A DNA stretch of 39,661 bases from a virus. Under the pieces are notes generated by a model. That model was given only the letters and a program-made list of their open reading frames with translations. It was not told where the DNA came from and did no database searches. The position numbers were made by a program, and so were the translations under genes. Numbering within the stretch: the first letter of the stretch is position 1; each line of letters starts with the position of its first letter. The stretch is taken from positions 1 through 39,661 of the IMG/VR virus record IMGVR_UViG_3300018875_000038. One strand, 5' to 3'. This document shows, piece after piece, positions 1 to 7,028 of this stretch.

Positions 1-1
1 G

Positions 2-121
2 GCTTACGCCGAGCGCGAAGGCATTCCTTACCGAGTCGAAGAGCCAAAAGAGCTCAAGCGCCGGACGATCTCCTATTCCGACAATTTCAAGTTCAATCGC
101 GTCGGTCCCTGGACCCATTGA
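2..121 (+). CDS. Host ETC complex I subunit (NDUFS4-like), C-terminal fragment
   Basis: The frame is open from the window edge and ends in TGA after 39 codons. The end of the protein reads NFKFNRVGPWTH, close to the conserved C-terminus of the NDUFS4/'ETC complex I subunit conserved region' family, an accessory subunit of NADH:ubiquinone oxidoreductase found in mitochondria and Alphaproteobacteria. Upstream residues (ERE-GIPYRVEEP) also fit that family. The start lies outside the window. It is host chromosome, outside the prophage, and it is one of the main clues to the host class. Confidence 0.8.
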   Translation, partial: AYAEREGIPYRVEEPKELKRRTISYSDNFKFNRVGPWTH

Positions 122-147
122 TGCGCCCGCGGGCAAAGCCCGCCTAT

Positions 148-224
148 GGCCCCGTAGCTCAGCTGGATAGAGCAACTGCCTTCTAAGCAGTAGGTCGCAG
201 GTTCGAGCCCTGCCGGGGTCGCCA
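148..224 (+). tRNA. tRNA-Arg (anticodon TCT)
   Basis: A 77-nt cloverleaf can be drawn by hand: acceptor GGCCCCG pairs with CGGGGTC (one G-U pair), D arm GCTC/GAGC, anticodon stem ACTGC/GCAGT around loop CTTCTAA (anticodon TCT), T arm GCAGG/CCTGC with loop TTCGAGC, discriminator G and an encoded CCA. The 3' part, from the anticodon stem onward, is also the left attachment site. The host supplied the 5' part and the phage core restored the 3' part, so the tRNA should remain functional. Confidence 0.95.
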
Positions 225-225
225 A
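178..225 (+). other. attL core (48-bp direct repeat with attR)
   Basis: Positions 178-225 are identical to 39367-39414. The identity starts in the anticodon stem of tRNA-Arg and runs through the CCA plus one base. Sequence diverges immediately on both sides except for a short GAAATC shared just after one mismatch. This is the typical geometry for tyrosine integrases that use tRNA genes. Confidence 0.93.
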
Positions 226-259
226 TGAAATCAAACACTTAGTGGGTTTTATGCCCGGT

Positions 260-295
260 CATTCCGACAAGCCGGCAGCGGCTCATTCCGACAAA
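260..295 (+). repeat. Putative integrase arm-type sites, attL side (two copies)
   Basis: CATTCCGACAA occurs at 260-270 and again as CATTCCGACAAA at 284-295, in the same orientation and 24 bp apart, between the att core and the integrase gene. The second copy overlaps the integrase stop codon. Two further copies lie near attR, so the motif flanks both att cores as arm-type sites of lambda-like integrases do. Integrase binding is inferred. Confidence 0.7.
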
Positions 296-1578
296 TCGGC
301 CCGTTTCGTTCTCACCTGCCGCCGCTTTTTAGTACCTGCGACGATCTGCCTTTGCGTGCTTTTCACGTAGCGGGGGAGGGTTCGCGAGCTCTTGTGCCGG
401 CTGATAGCGCGGATCTGCGCGTCGGTGAGATCAGCATCGCCAAGTTCGGTCATCCCGCCATGGCGGAACGATGTGAATGACAGTTCGTCTCTGAGTGCAG
501 CCAGGCGGATCAGATCCTTGGTACGGTGGCGCATATAGGTAAGGTCGCCCGATCTGGTGACCCATGGCACCGGCACGCCTTCCGTCTCGTCCTTCCAATC
601 GCGAACGATCATCAGGCCGCCAATACGTTCACGCTTGATGGTGTCGAGGCGTTCCATCAGCTCAGGGAACAGCGGCGCCCCGTCGTCGTCGAAGAGCGGA
701 ATCCAAACCTCTTCGCCCGTTTTGGGGTGAACGATGAATACCTCTTTGGGGTGCTCTTTCGGGCGATAGTGCTCAACCTTGAAGGCCCCGAAGATGTGTT
801 CTTCGCGCTGAAGCCACTCCCAAGCCACCATGGCTGCAGTCCCCAAGGAACTCAGTCCGCTTTGGTCTGCTGCGGCGACGAATGCCATCAGGTCTGCATA
901 GTCTGCGGTCGGCGTCGTCTTTGACTTGTCCTTGAGGCCCATCTTCGCGAATGGGTTGAGCGCTGGAACGAGATCGTCATGCGCGCGATGAACCACGTTC
1001 CATGCCCTGCGGCATGATTTCATAGCGTGGTTCGCCATTGCTCGGCGTTCCCGCCTGCGAACGATCGCCGTCCCGTCCTCGCCAAGCGCGGGAGAGCCGT
1101 CATCATTCAGCACGGGCTCTTCGACAGTCAGTATCTTTGCGTACAATTTGTCGATCACGGCGGGCTTGATGCTGGTCAGGACCAAAGTGCCGAACCGGCG
1201 GCCGTCCTTCAGCACGTAATCTGCGACCAGGCTCATACCGAGATCGTGCAGCTTCTGCTGTCGCTTGCTGACCTCTTTGTACTTGGCCGTGCTTTTATAG
1301 GTAGCAGCGAGCCAGTCGAATGTCCCAGGCGGCGCTCTTTCCGGCACAAGATCCGCACGTCCGCCCGAACGCCACGAGTCGAACTGTTTCAGAAGCACCT
1401 CTTCGGCCCGGGTGCATGCGGACGTATAGTCAGTGCCGAGCGCTTCGCTCGCGACCGGGCAGCCTGCTTTTCTGGCCCAAGTTGGCGGATCGAAGAAATA
1501 TCCCCATGCTCGCTGGCTCGTCAGCCACTTGCGGCGCACGTATCGAGGCAGCTTCAGACGAGGCTCGCGCGGCTTCAT
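283..1578 (-). CDS. int: Tyrosine site-specific integrase
   Basis: A 431-residue tyrosine recombinase that should integrate and excise the phage at tRNA-Arg. The C-terminal catalytic domain is recognisable: FRHGG with the catalytic Arg near residue 372, the RH pair of the ISRHKSS box near 394-395, and the nucleophile in PRYVKS at about Tyr404. The N-terminal half has the basic, helical look of arm- and core-binding domains. The gene lies directly beside attL and is transcribed toward it. Its ATG overlaps the stop of the preceding small gene (ATGA), so the two are probably translationally coupled. Length is normal for phage integrases. No defect is visible. Confidence 0.93.
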   Translation of the reverse strand: MKPREPRLKLPRYVRRKWLTSQRAWGYFFDPPTWARKAGCPVASEALGTDYTSACTRAEEVLLKQFDSWRSGGRADLVPERAPPGTFDWLAATYKSTAKYKEVSKRQQKLHDLGMSLVADYVLKDGRRFGTLVLTSIKPAVIDKLYAKILTVEEPVLNDDGSPALGEDGTAIVRRRERRAMANHAMKSCRRAWNVVHRAHDDLVPALNPFAKMGLKDKSKTTPTADYADLMAFVAAADQSGLSSLGTAAMVAWEWLQREEHIFGAFKVEHYRPKEHPKEVFIVHPKTGEEVWIPLFDDDGAPLFPELMERLDTIKRERIGGLMIVRDWKDETEGVPVPWVTRSGDLTYMRHRTKDLIRLAALRDELSFTSFRHGGMTELGDADLTDAQIRAISRHKSSRTLPRYVKSTQRQIVAGTKKRRQVRTKRADLSE

Positions 1579-1853
1579 ATCAGGGCCGATACATCTTCGT
1601 CGCTACGGTCACGCTCTAGGATCTGGTGCCGTCTGGCAAGGAATCTTTCGCAGGCCTCACGAGCCCATACCGGCTCCTTTGCCCGCCCCTTGCCCCTGAT
1701 CGAGGTCGGAGGCGGGGCTTCGCCTTGTTGAACTTGCCGGGCCAGTTCAAGCGTGTCCCGACAGTCGAAATATGCTGCGGCCATGTCGGCCCGCATGACT
1801 GCCGGCCATGCGCCAAACGGCGGGAACCGAGCGGGCTGAGCACGCGAGCCCAT
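1575..1853 (-). CDS. Small excisionase-like DNA-binding protein
   Basis: This 92-residue protein sits just upstream of the integrase, overlapping it by ATGA, where phages often keep a recombination directionality factor. The middle reads MRADMAAAYFDC, then a loop ending in ...AKEPVWAREACERFL, resembling AlpA/excisionase-type winged-helix proteins that begin 'M-aa-YL'. I chose the ATG at 1853 because GGGAGGTG precedes it at ideal spacing. An in-frame ATG six codons earlier lacks this site and would overlap the upstream gene. Function as Xis is inferred from position and HTH-like pattern only. Confidence 0.6.
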   Translation of the reverse strand: MGSRAQPARFPPFGAWPAVMRADMAAAYFDCRDTLELARQVQQGEAPPPTSIRGKGRAKEPVWAREACERFLARRHQILERDRSDEDVSALI

Positions 1854-1855
1854 AT

Positions 1856-2263
1856 TCACCTCCCACACCATACTCTCAAACGCGCGGCCTTTGCCTCTGC
1901 TCCATCTTTCCAGGGCAGGGCTAGACCTTCGCGAATAAGAACGGTTCCGACATCCCGTCCGCCGGGTAGAACAAGCCTTGCCAGCGTGCGCCGGTAGCGG
2001 TCATGTCCGTCGCGGACGATCTCAACCCGGGAGACGCGGACGAGCTGCGCCAAGCGTTCTTTCGCCTTCAGTCCAGCAATAAGCTCGGCTTCACATCTCG
2101 AGCGGAAGCTTTCGGGTGCATCGATATTCAGGATGCGGACTGTCTCAGATCCGAACTTCACCGTATCGCCATCGACGATGACGGCTGAACGGCCATCAAC
2201 CGTCTCGGCAGCGGCCGGCACTGTTAGCGCCGTGAGCAATGCGAGTGCGCGGAACAACCCCAT
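1856..2263 (-). CDS. Secreted thermonuclease-like (SNase) protein
   Basis: A 135-residue protein with an N-terminal signal peptide (hydrophobic residues 3-19 ending in AAA) followed by an SNase-fold domain: DGDT near residue 32, the RILNIDAPES strand near 43-52, and DRYRRTLA near 88-95. These correspond to the calcium-binding and catalytic Asp/Arg/Glu positions of micrococcal nuclease relatives. It probably degrades nucleic acid in the periplasm. Two bases separate its stop from the next start, so it is co-transcribed with the integrase. Its benefit could be exclusion of incoming DNA or nutrient release; neither is shown by the sequence. Confidence 0.8.
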   Translation of the reverse strand: MGLFRALALLTALTVPAAAETVDGRSAVIVDGDTVKFGSETVRILNIDAPESFRSRCEAELIAGLKAKERLAQLVRVSRVEIVRDGHDRYRRTLARLVLPGGRDVGTVLIREGLALPWKDGAEAKAARLRVWCGR

Positions 2264-2265
2264 CG

Positions 2266-2508
2266 CTACCCCTCCCTTGTCTGTGGGCGGGTGGGGAGAG
2301 GACGCCAGTGCGTCGGGCCAAACCCGTCATCTTCGCACCAAGTGAAGTTGCCCCCTGGGCACTCCCAAATGCCGTAATCCTTCGACACGAGCGGATTGAA
2401 CCCCGCCACGTTCCAGCGCATGACGCCCCAAAACGTCTCCTGATCCGTCACCTCGATTTCGGTCCCATCGCGCGGGGCGGTTTCAATCGGACGCCAATCG
2501 TCACCCAT
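2266..2508 (-). CDS. DUF551-like phage protein
   Basis: An 80-residue protein beginning with a W-x-PIETAPRDGT motif and ending THWRPLP, the hallmark ends of DUF551-type phage proteins. The function of this family is unknown. It overlaps the upstream gene by 8 bp and lies 2 bp before the nuclease gene, so it is part of the long leftward operon. A second protein with the same end motifs is encoded at 4352-4930. Confidence 0.75.
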   Translation of the reverse strand: MGDDWRPIETAPRDGTEIEVTDQETFWGVMRWNVAGFNPLVSKDYGIWECPGGNFTWCEDDGFGPTHWRPLPTRPQTREG

Positions 2509-2839
2509 GCTCGCTCTCCTTTGCGATGAGGGCGGGAAGGTGCGGTTCGTGGGGTCCGAACCCTTCCTCTGTTTCCATCAATCGTTCGATAGCGGCATCT
2601 ATCGCGGCGAGGCTTTCTGACGTCGGGAGTGTGAGGTTACCGGCATCGTCCTCTTCCATGCCGGCAGGGCACTCATAATCGCCCGTGACGTCCTGCTTTT
2701 GCTGGCAACGGCCATTTGCTTCCTCGACCGTCCGCGCCCCGCACACAGGGCAAGTCGCTGGAGCCATGACGACGGGCGGTATTCGATCCGGACCCATCGC
2801 CTCGCACACCCTCTGCTGCAACTCTTTCAGGTCAGGCAT
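2501..2839 (-). CDS. Hypothetical protein with Cys pairs
   Basis: A 112-residue protein I do not recognise. It has CPVC near residues 30-33 followed by two further cysteines (GRCQQ and YECPAG), which could form a small zinc site. The C-terminal part is acidic with a helical stretch around residues 75-93. It overlaps both neighbours by 8 bp, which argues for translational coupling in the leftward operon. Confidence 0.65.
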   Translation of the reverse strand: MPDLKELQQRVCEAMGPDRIPPVVMAPATCPVCGARTVEEANGRCQQKQDVTGDYECPAGMEEDDAGNLTLPTSESLAAIDAAIERLMETEEGFGPHEPHLPALIAKESEHG

Positions 2840-3074
2840 GGGAGGGCTCCACGGACGTAATGCTTTTGCCAGGGACGATTTTGAATTCCTCGGGCTTGCC
2901 GCCGTCCCCGCGGTAGAGCGATCGCAGGTAGTTCACGAGGTACTCCCTGGCGGCTCCCTCAGTCGGATGGACGGTCGGGGACCACACATCGCCATCAGGG
3001 TTCAGAATCACCCAGCCGCGCATTTCAAAGGGCTTCGGCGCGTCACCGAATGTCGTCAGTCTCTTCTCGCCCAT
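2832..3074 (-). CDS. Hypothetical protein
   Basis: An 80-residue protein of unknown function. The start at 3074 is supported by a good GGAGG site 6-7 bases upstream. The gene begins inside the last 32 bases of the upstream coiled-coil gene and overlaps the next gene by 8 bp. Motifs are few: an aromatic-rich segment (MRGWVILNPDGDVWSP) that could be a short beta hairpin. Confidence 0.62.
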   Translation of the reverse strand: MGEKRLTTFGDAPKPFEMRGWVILNPDGDVWSPTVHPTEGAAREYLVNYLRSLYRGDGGKPEEFKIVPGKSITSVEPSHA

Positions 3075-3678
3075 GATCGGCCTCCGATGAGGTGGCGCGG
3101 GAGCGGAGACCGCGGTTTTCGATTTCGAGCTGGAGCATCGTCCGAGCCATCTCGTTATTCGCGCTTTGCAGGTCGTCCCGCTCTTTCGTCAGCCGGGCAA
3201 CTTCGGCTTCGGCTTTCTCGGCGCGGGCTCTCCAGTGAGCGCCCTCTATGCAGAGCGCGGCCATGTCCTTGAGCGACGTAGCGCACTCGGTAAGCATCAA
3301 GGCTTCGTTTACCTCCGTCTCCAGTTCCGCGATGCGTGCGTCTTGCTTCGCTAACTCAGCGGCAATGTCGGCTTGCAGCCCTTCATAGGTCTGCTTGTTC
3401 AAACCCGTGTAGCGGGCCGTCCCGCCGCATGGACTTGGGTAGCCTTCATTGAAAAACCGCTCCGCAATCGCCTTCGCCCGCACCCTTGCATCAGGGCTGG
3501 GGGTGCGGGGGCGTGCCAGTTCAACCTCAATTTTCCCTGCCATGTTCGCCGCCCATCCGGCGGCATAGCTCGCACGCAGCCCGACTGATTGGGTGTATCT
3601 CCAGCGGCGGGCTTGCTCCTTCATCTCCGTTACAATGTCGCGCAACCGCGCCACCACATCAGGGCTGTCTGTCGTCAT
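3043..3678 (-). CDS. Hypothetical coiled-coil protein
   Basis: A 211-residue, strongly charged protein. Two helical stretches are visible, near residues 104-122 and from about 145 to the C-terminus (ERDDLQSANNEMARTMLQLE region), with heptad-like spacing. The central part has FFNEGYPSPCGG. There is no recognisable catalytic motif. The start follows AGGTGA. It lies in the leftward operon between a tiny membrane gene and small unknown genes. Confidence 0.62.
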   Translation of the reverse strand: MTTDSPDVVARLRDIVTEMKEQARRWRYTQSVGLRASYAAGWAANMAGKIEVELARPRTPSPDARVRAKAIAERFFNEGYPSPCGGTARYTGLNKQTYEGLQADIAAELAKQDARIAELETEVNEALMLTECATSLKDMAALCIEGAHWRARAEKAEAEVARLTKERDDLQSANNEMARTMLQLEIENRGLRSRATSSEADHGREETDDIR

Positions 3679-3681
3679 GGG

Positions 3682-3750
3682 TCACCTGAAAAGGGTTAGT
3701 ATCAAGAGGACGATGCCGAGGAAGCCGAGCAGGGTTTCAGGACTTGGCAT
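3682..3750 (-). CDS. Tiny single-pass membrane protein candidate (22 aa)
   Basis: The reading frame encodes 22 residues, MPSPETLLGFLGIVLLILTLFR, so nearly the whole peptide is one hydrophobic helix with a terminal Arg. It fits snugly: the ATG lies 14 bp inside the end of the upstream gene, its TGA is 3 bp before the next ATG, and AGGCGG precedes the start. The fit and the hydrophobicity suggest a real gene, but so short a frame could be chance. Confidence 0.45.
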   Translation of the reverse strand: MPSPETLLGFLGIVLLILTLFR

Positions 3751-4054
3751 GGCCCGCCTCTTCTTTCAGGGCGGCGTCATAAGCCGCTCTACCGGCATCG
3801 GTGATTTCATATCCCGCAATGTAGAGGCCGCCCGTTGGCCAGCGTTTGTGATGGAATTGGGCAAGGCCTTTTCTCATTAGGCGAGTGCCCATTGCGCCCC
3901 CGATCCGGCCTAGTCCTTGCGGCTTCATCGGGTAACCGCTGCGTTGCAGCCCGCCGGTGATAGCTTCACCTAGGCCAGCGGGTGTTTTCCAGGATCTCGC
4001 GAGCGCCGCGAGTGCAGTCATCTGCGCCTTCGTCAGCTTCACAGGCTTACCCAT
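3737..4054 (-). CDS. Hypothetical protein
   Basis: 105 residues from the ATG at 4054, which overlaps the upstream gene by 8 bp and is preceded by CCGGAGGCGAG. The N-terminal half resembles a helical bundle (LTKAQMTALAALARSW), followed by GGLYIAGYEITDAGRAAYDAAL. The last part looks like the 'YEITDAGRAAL' wing of winged-helix proteins seen in many phage hypotheticals. It could bind DNA, but no partner is evident. Confidence 0.65.
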   Translation of the reverse strand: MGKPVKLTKAQMTALAALARSWKTPAGLGEAITGGLQRSGYPMKPQGLGRIGGAMGTRLMRKGLAQFHHKRWPTGGLYIAGYEITDAGRAAYDAALKEEAGHAKS

Positions 4055-4355
4055 GGCTCGCCTCCGGGGATGTCTTGGAGAGGCGAGACACTTCGGCCTC
4101 GATCTCGTCGGTGCTCCAGCCATGGAATGCTGCCAGCGTCCAGAGCGCCGCGATCCGTCGCGCTGCTTGTTCGCGTTCGCCTTGGGTCAGTCCATAGGAA
4201 TAGGTGGTGGTCGCTAGCCCGATGTTTCCTTGGGGCATCCCGAGGCGGACGCTTCGCCACTGATCCCAATAGGCGCGCTTGAGGGTGATCGGCTCGTTGT
4301 CGCCTTTGCGAGCGCCGATGATGCGCTCGACCTCTTTTTCAGCTTCCGACATCAT
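4047..4355 (-). CDS. Hypothetical protein
   Basis: 102 residues, unknown function. N-terminal charged helix (SEAEKEVERII), then a Trp/Arg-rich middle, then a helix (EREQAARRIAALWTLAAF) and the C-terminal SPEASHG. The ATG overlaps the stop of the upstream gene (ATGA). The codons for its SPEA end supply the Shine-Dalgarno of the next gene. Confidence 0.62.
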   Translation of the reverse strand: MMSEAEKEVERIIGARKGDNEPITLKRAYWDQWRSVRLGMPQGNIGLATTTYSYGLTQGEREQAARRIAALWTLAAFHGWSTDEIEAEVSRLSKTSPEASHG

Positions 4356-4930
4356 GGCTGGATCGCCTCCGGGGATGGAGGGGCGGGCAGGACGATGAAA
4401 TGAGTGGGTGCAAAATAGGGTGGGATTGGACGGTTTTCCTCATTTACCAGGCACAATCCATCGCCAAGATCTTGGTATGAGCAATCTTTGAACCGCATGC
4501 GGACGTGATGCTGATCGACTGTCACCTCGGCGAGTAGATCGAACTTGGTCCCATCCCTCGGAGCCTCGTTGATCGGCCGCCACTGGTTCGGGGTCGCGAT
4601 TGGGAACGCCTTAATGAGCTGGTCGCGTATGGCGATTAGCTCTTCCTGGCAGATGTTTATTGTGCGGGTTTTATACCGCCCGCGTTCGTCTGCCTCCCAG
4701 TCGAGGTCCTCGTCCTGGAAGGCGAAATAGCCCGAGCCATCTTTGTCGCCGTAACCTTGGACGTAGATGCCGAGAGTGCCGCCCTCAAACCCAAACTGAT
4801 GGCTATGTTTCAGGCCCAGTGATCGCGAATGGTCGGGGAACGCAGGTCGCAAAGGGGGGCGTTCGACTTGCTCGTCCTCTCGCTTCTCGGCGTTGCCAGC
4901 CGGGGCTACGACGGGGGTGTTAGTTGTCAT
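4352..4930 (-). CDS. DUF551-like protein with N-terminal extension
   Basis: 192 residues. The start at 4930 is chosen because GGAGGCCC precedes it and the frame farther upstream overlaps two other genes and is low-complexity. The C-terminal third carries a W-x-PINEAPRDGTKF motif and ends APTHFIVLPAPP, matching DUF551-type end motifs also seen at 2266-2508. The N-terminal 100 residues contain a beta-rich segment (HQFGFEGGTLGIYVQGYGD). Role unknown; the two DUF551-like genes may descend from one duplication. Confidence 0.62.
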   Translation of the reverse strand: MTTNTPVVAPAGNAEKREDEQVERPPLRPAFPDHSRSLGLKHSHQFGFEGGTLGIYVQGYGDKDGSGYFAFQDEDLDWEADERGRYKTRTINICQEELIAIRDQLIKAFPIATPNQWRPINEAPRDGTKFDLLAEVTVDQHHVRMRFKDCSYQDLGDGLCLVNEENRPIPPYFAPTHFIVLPAPPSPEAIQP

Positions 4931-5129
4931 GATGGGCCTCCGCTTGGGCGATGGCATCGCGAGCGGCTTTCCATGCGGCCGCACGGCCCTCGTCGGTGAA
5001 GGCCACGTCGGGATCGGTTTTGTTGTCGCGATCCTCCATCTCAACCAGGGTACGGAGCGCGGCCAGCATCTTGGCGTTGAGCGATGCGAGATACCCCAGC
5101 CCGAAAACGACAGTGATTTGGCTCGCCAT
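4920..5129 (-). CDS. Small protein with N-terminal hydrophobic segment
   Basis: 69 residues from the ATG at 5129, one base after the previous stop and preceded by GGGGCGGTGAG. Residues 4-17 (QITVVFGLGYLASL) are hydrophobic and could be a membrane anchor or core helix. The rest is helical and charged, ending AQAEAHHDN. Overlaps the downstream start by 11 bp. Not recognised. Confidence 0.58.
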   Translation of the reverse strand: MASQITVVFGLGYLASLNAKMLAALRTLVEMEDRDNKTDPDVAFTDEGRAAAWKAARDAIAQAEAHHDN

Positions 5130-5130
5130 C

Positions 5131-5772
5131 TCACCGCCCCTTCTGTGCCGCTTCGTGGGCGGAGATGGCGCGACGAGCTTTTTGCATTTGCTGAGGGAAG
5201 ATGGCCTGCTCTGGATCGGCGGCTTCACATGCCGCGAGGAGATCCGTCAGCGCCTCACACATCTTCTTGCTCACATCCTCCGGTGGGAGGGGTTGAGCGG
5301 CGATGAGAGAGCGGATGAAGTTGACGGACGCGACGATGAACGCTGCATCGTCGTCCGCATCTGCAAGCGGCGTTGCGGGGTCGTTTTCGTTGTGCTCGTC
5401 GCGCGCACTGTCCCAGGCTTCGGTGTCGGCGACCGTTGCTCCAACATGCGGATCTGGTGATCCAGCTAGAATGACACTCCCCGACTGAAACCACGGCGAG
5501 CCACTCTGATACCAAGTTCCCTTAGTCGCCTTCGCGCTCAGCTCCCTTAGCTCCTCCGGTATCGCCGGGAGTGCTGTGGCGGTGAGGGCGGCTTGGAGAT
5601 CGGCATAAGCGGCGCGCAGCTTCTCAAGCTCAGTCGGCTTGCTATGCCACTCGTCGCTCAGCCAATCGCACGACGGCACATCCTTGTTGATCTCTTCGAG
5701 GTGGTAGATAGCCTGGGCAAACGCCTTAAGCCCCGCCTCTAATCTCTCTGCTGTGGTCATGGGCGCGGTCAT
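5131..5772 (-). CDS. Ead/Ea22-like phage early protein
   Basis: 213 residues. I placed the start at 5772 because an upstream GGCGGAGG lies at usable spacing and the next gene's stop is one base away; the longer frame runs back through the neighbour. The middle part has ELRELSAKATKGTWY and later DAAFIVASVNFIRSL, a pair of motifs typical of Ead/Ea22-like proteins of lambdoid early regions. Their function is unknown. It is acidic and has no membrane segment. Confidence 0.6.
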   Translation of the reverse strand: MTAPMTTAERLEAGLKAFAQAIYHLEEINKDVPSCDWLSDEWHSKPTELEKLRAAYADLQAALTATALPAIPEELRELSAKATKGTWYQSGSPWFQSGSVILAGSPDPHVGATVADTEAWDSARDEHNENDPATPLADADDDAAFIVASVNFIRSLIAAQPLPPEDVSKKMCEALTDLLAACEAADPEQAIFPQQMQKARRAISAHEAAQKGR

Positions 5773-5773
5773 G

Positions 5774-6526
5774 TCAGTGAGCCTCCGCCTCTTCGCGAGT
5801 GATGTAGAAGTGAATGCCGGACGAGCACTCATCCTGCCAATTGTCATCCCAGGCATCGGGCTCGACGCGCTGACCCGCGACATACGTGGTCTTGCTGTCG
5901 TGAAGGCTGACGCCCTTCTCGGCACCGATCACCTCAACCACATCGACAAACGATGCGCGGCACTTGCGCCCGAAAGCGTGTGAACGCTTGGCGTCGGCTG
6001 GAATGCGAAGTTTGACGATCACTCCGTCTCGGCACTTTTTCCAGCCGATCAGGTCTCCTTCCGGCAGGATGCGCGTTCTGGCGATGGCAAGCTCAGCGCC
6101 CTTGGCACCCGCGAGGTTGGCATCCGCGAGGTTGGCACCCGCGAGGTTGGCATCCGCGAGGTTGGCACCCGCGAGGTTGGCATCCGCGAGGTAGGCACCC
6201 GCGAGGTTGGCACCCGCGAGGTAGGCACCCGCGAGGTTGGCACCCGCGAGGTTGGCATCCGCGAGGTTGGCACCCGCGAGGTTGGCATCCGCGAGGTTGG
6301 CATCCGCGAGGTTGGCATCCGCGAGGTAGGCACCCGCGAGGTTGGCACCCGCGAGGTAGGCACCCGCGAGGTTGGCACCCGCGAGGTTGGCACGCGCCCC
6401 AGTCGCCCACTGGACAGCCAGTCCGACCTTGACGGAGCGCGGAGCGCCTTCGTCACATTCGATCTCGGCAGTGAACTGAACCTTGCCGGAAAAGCGGTTG
6501 AAAATGTCGAATTTGATGAGAGGCAT
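5774..6526 (-). CDS. Pentapeptide-repeat protein with conserved C-terminal domain
   Basis: 250 residues in three parts. Residues 1-45 are a beta-rich N-terminus ([16 protein letters not shown]). A block of 19 consecutive pentapeptides A[N/Y]LA[G/D] follows, predicted to form a right-handed quadrilateral beta helix. The C-terminus (about residues 158-250; [22 protein letters not shown] is its first part) resembles the DUF5758 domain found behind pentapeptide repeats in phage proteins. Some relatives mimic DNA (Qnr/MfpA); here the repeat has Asp on one face only in part, so DNA mimicry is speculative. The repeat DNA is unusually uniform. Confidence 0.82.
   Translation of the reverse strand: MPLIKFDIFNRFSGKVQFTAEIECDEGAPRSVKVGLAVQWATGARANLAGANLAGAYLAGANLAGAYLADANLADANLADANLAGANLADANLAGANLAGAYLAGANLAGAYLADANLAGANLADANLAGANLADANLAGAKGAELAIARTRILPEGDLIGWKKCRDGVIVKLRIPADAKRSHAFGRKCRASFVDVVEVIGAEKGVSLHDSKTTYVAGQRVEPDAWDDNWQDECSSGIHFYITREEAEAH
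6107..6391. repeat. 15-bp tandem repeat, 19 units (inside pentapeptide gene)
   Basis: Nineteen head-to-tail 15-bp units read GCC-[A/T]AC-CTC-GCG-G[G/A]T on the coding (minus) strand. Only two positions vary, giving Asn/Tyr and Gly/Asp; every other base is constant. Because the unit is a multiple of three, gain or loss of copies keeps the gene in frame. All three minus-strand frames are open across it, which explains the overlapping shadow frames. Confidence 0.97.
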
Positions 6527-6532
6527 CGCCCG

Positions 6533-6595
6533 TTACTCCGCAGCCATGAGGAAGGGGCGAGCGGCAACAGGCGTATGAGAGACGGTCGTAATCAT
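6533..6595 (-). CDS. Very small peptide gene (20 aa), doubtful
   Basis: The ATG at 6595 overlaps the stop of the 34-aa gene (ATGA), and the frame ends in TAA 6 bp before the pentapeptide gene start. The peptide is MITTVSHTPVAARPFLMAAE. Its last codons, GCTGCGGAGTAA, form the Shine-Dalgarno of the next gene, the same arrangement as at 9047 and 9690. It may be mainly a translational linker rather than a functional protein. Confidence 0.35.
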   Translation of the reverse strand: MITTVSHTPVAARPFLMAAE

Positions 6596-6696
6596 GCTGC
6601 CTCCAAGGCGTCGATGTTGTGCGGGTGGACGGAAAAGCTCAGGGCGGCGAACACGCGCACCATCGGCCCGGAGAAGATCAGAGGACGGTCGGTCAT
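6592..6696 (-). pseudogene. Short remnant with 'RPLIFSGPMVR' N-terminus
   Basis: A 34-residue frame starting at 6696 (ATGA overlap with the upstream stop). It begins MTDRPLIFSGPMVR, which is the standard start of longer phage proteins that continue with a K-T-Q-T-R-R motif (ASCH-like). Here the sequence switches to VFAALSFSVHPHNIDALEAA and stops. This looks like a 5' remnant fused to other sequence by deletion. It could still be translated. Confidence 0.5.
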
Positions 6697-7028
6697 CACT
6701 CGACCTCCGACACGCGCACGTCGTCCGGCGCTTCCAGCGTCAGCTTCGTGCTGTAGCCGTTTGATGCGAGTTCCCAACGCATCGGCCAATCGGGCAGCGG
6801 AACGTCCTCTTCCAGCGGGCAAATGCCGATGGTCCAGCAGCCCGGAAGCCCATCCGGGCGCTTAGGAGGGTTGTACAAGGCGGCCACGAACAACCCGGCG
6901 TGATCGTTGGCGACCTTCACTGCCGCGATGCGCTCAAAGCAGCCGATCTCATCCGGCTCGCCCGCTCGTGTTCCTTCAATCTCAAACAGATCGTCGGACG
7001 CGCCATAAAACTGGAGTGTTCTGCTCAT
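6696..7028 (-). CDS. Hypothetical phage protein
   Basis: 110 residues beginning MSRTLQFYGASDDLFEIEG, a start seen in several phage hypotheticals. A beta-rich central region (HAGLFVAALYNP, GCWTIGICP) is followed by an acidic C-terminus (RVSEVE). Overlaps the HNH gene stop by 4 bp (ATGA). No catalytic motif is visible. Confidence 0.65.
   Translation of the reverse strand: MSRTLQFYGASDDLFEIEGTRAGEPDEIGCFERIAAVKVANDHAGLFVAALYNPPKRPDGLPGCWTIGICPLEEDVPLPDWPMRWELASNGYSTKLTLEAPDDVRVSEVE

Noticed and set aside
1027-1731. Plus-strand frame of 234 codons over the integrase
   Set aside because: It is antisense to a convincing integrase, is rich in Arg/Ser/Leu without motifs, and has no ribosome site.
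6107-6391. CRISPR-like array
   Set aside because: Units are contiguous 15-bp repeats without spacers and lie in a coding frame.
6049-6567. Long alternative minus-strand frames (RVPTS and CQPRG repeats) across the pentapeptide gene
   Set aside because: They arise because a 15-bp unit without stops stays open in all three frames; outside the repeat they have no protein-like sequence, and only the pentapeptide frame has recognisable flanking domains.
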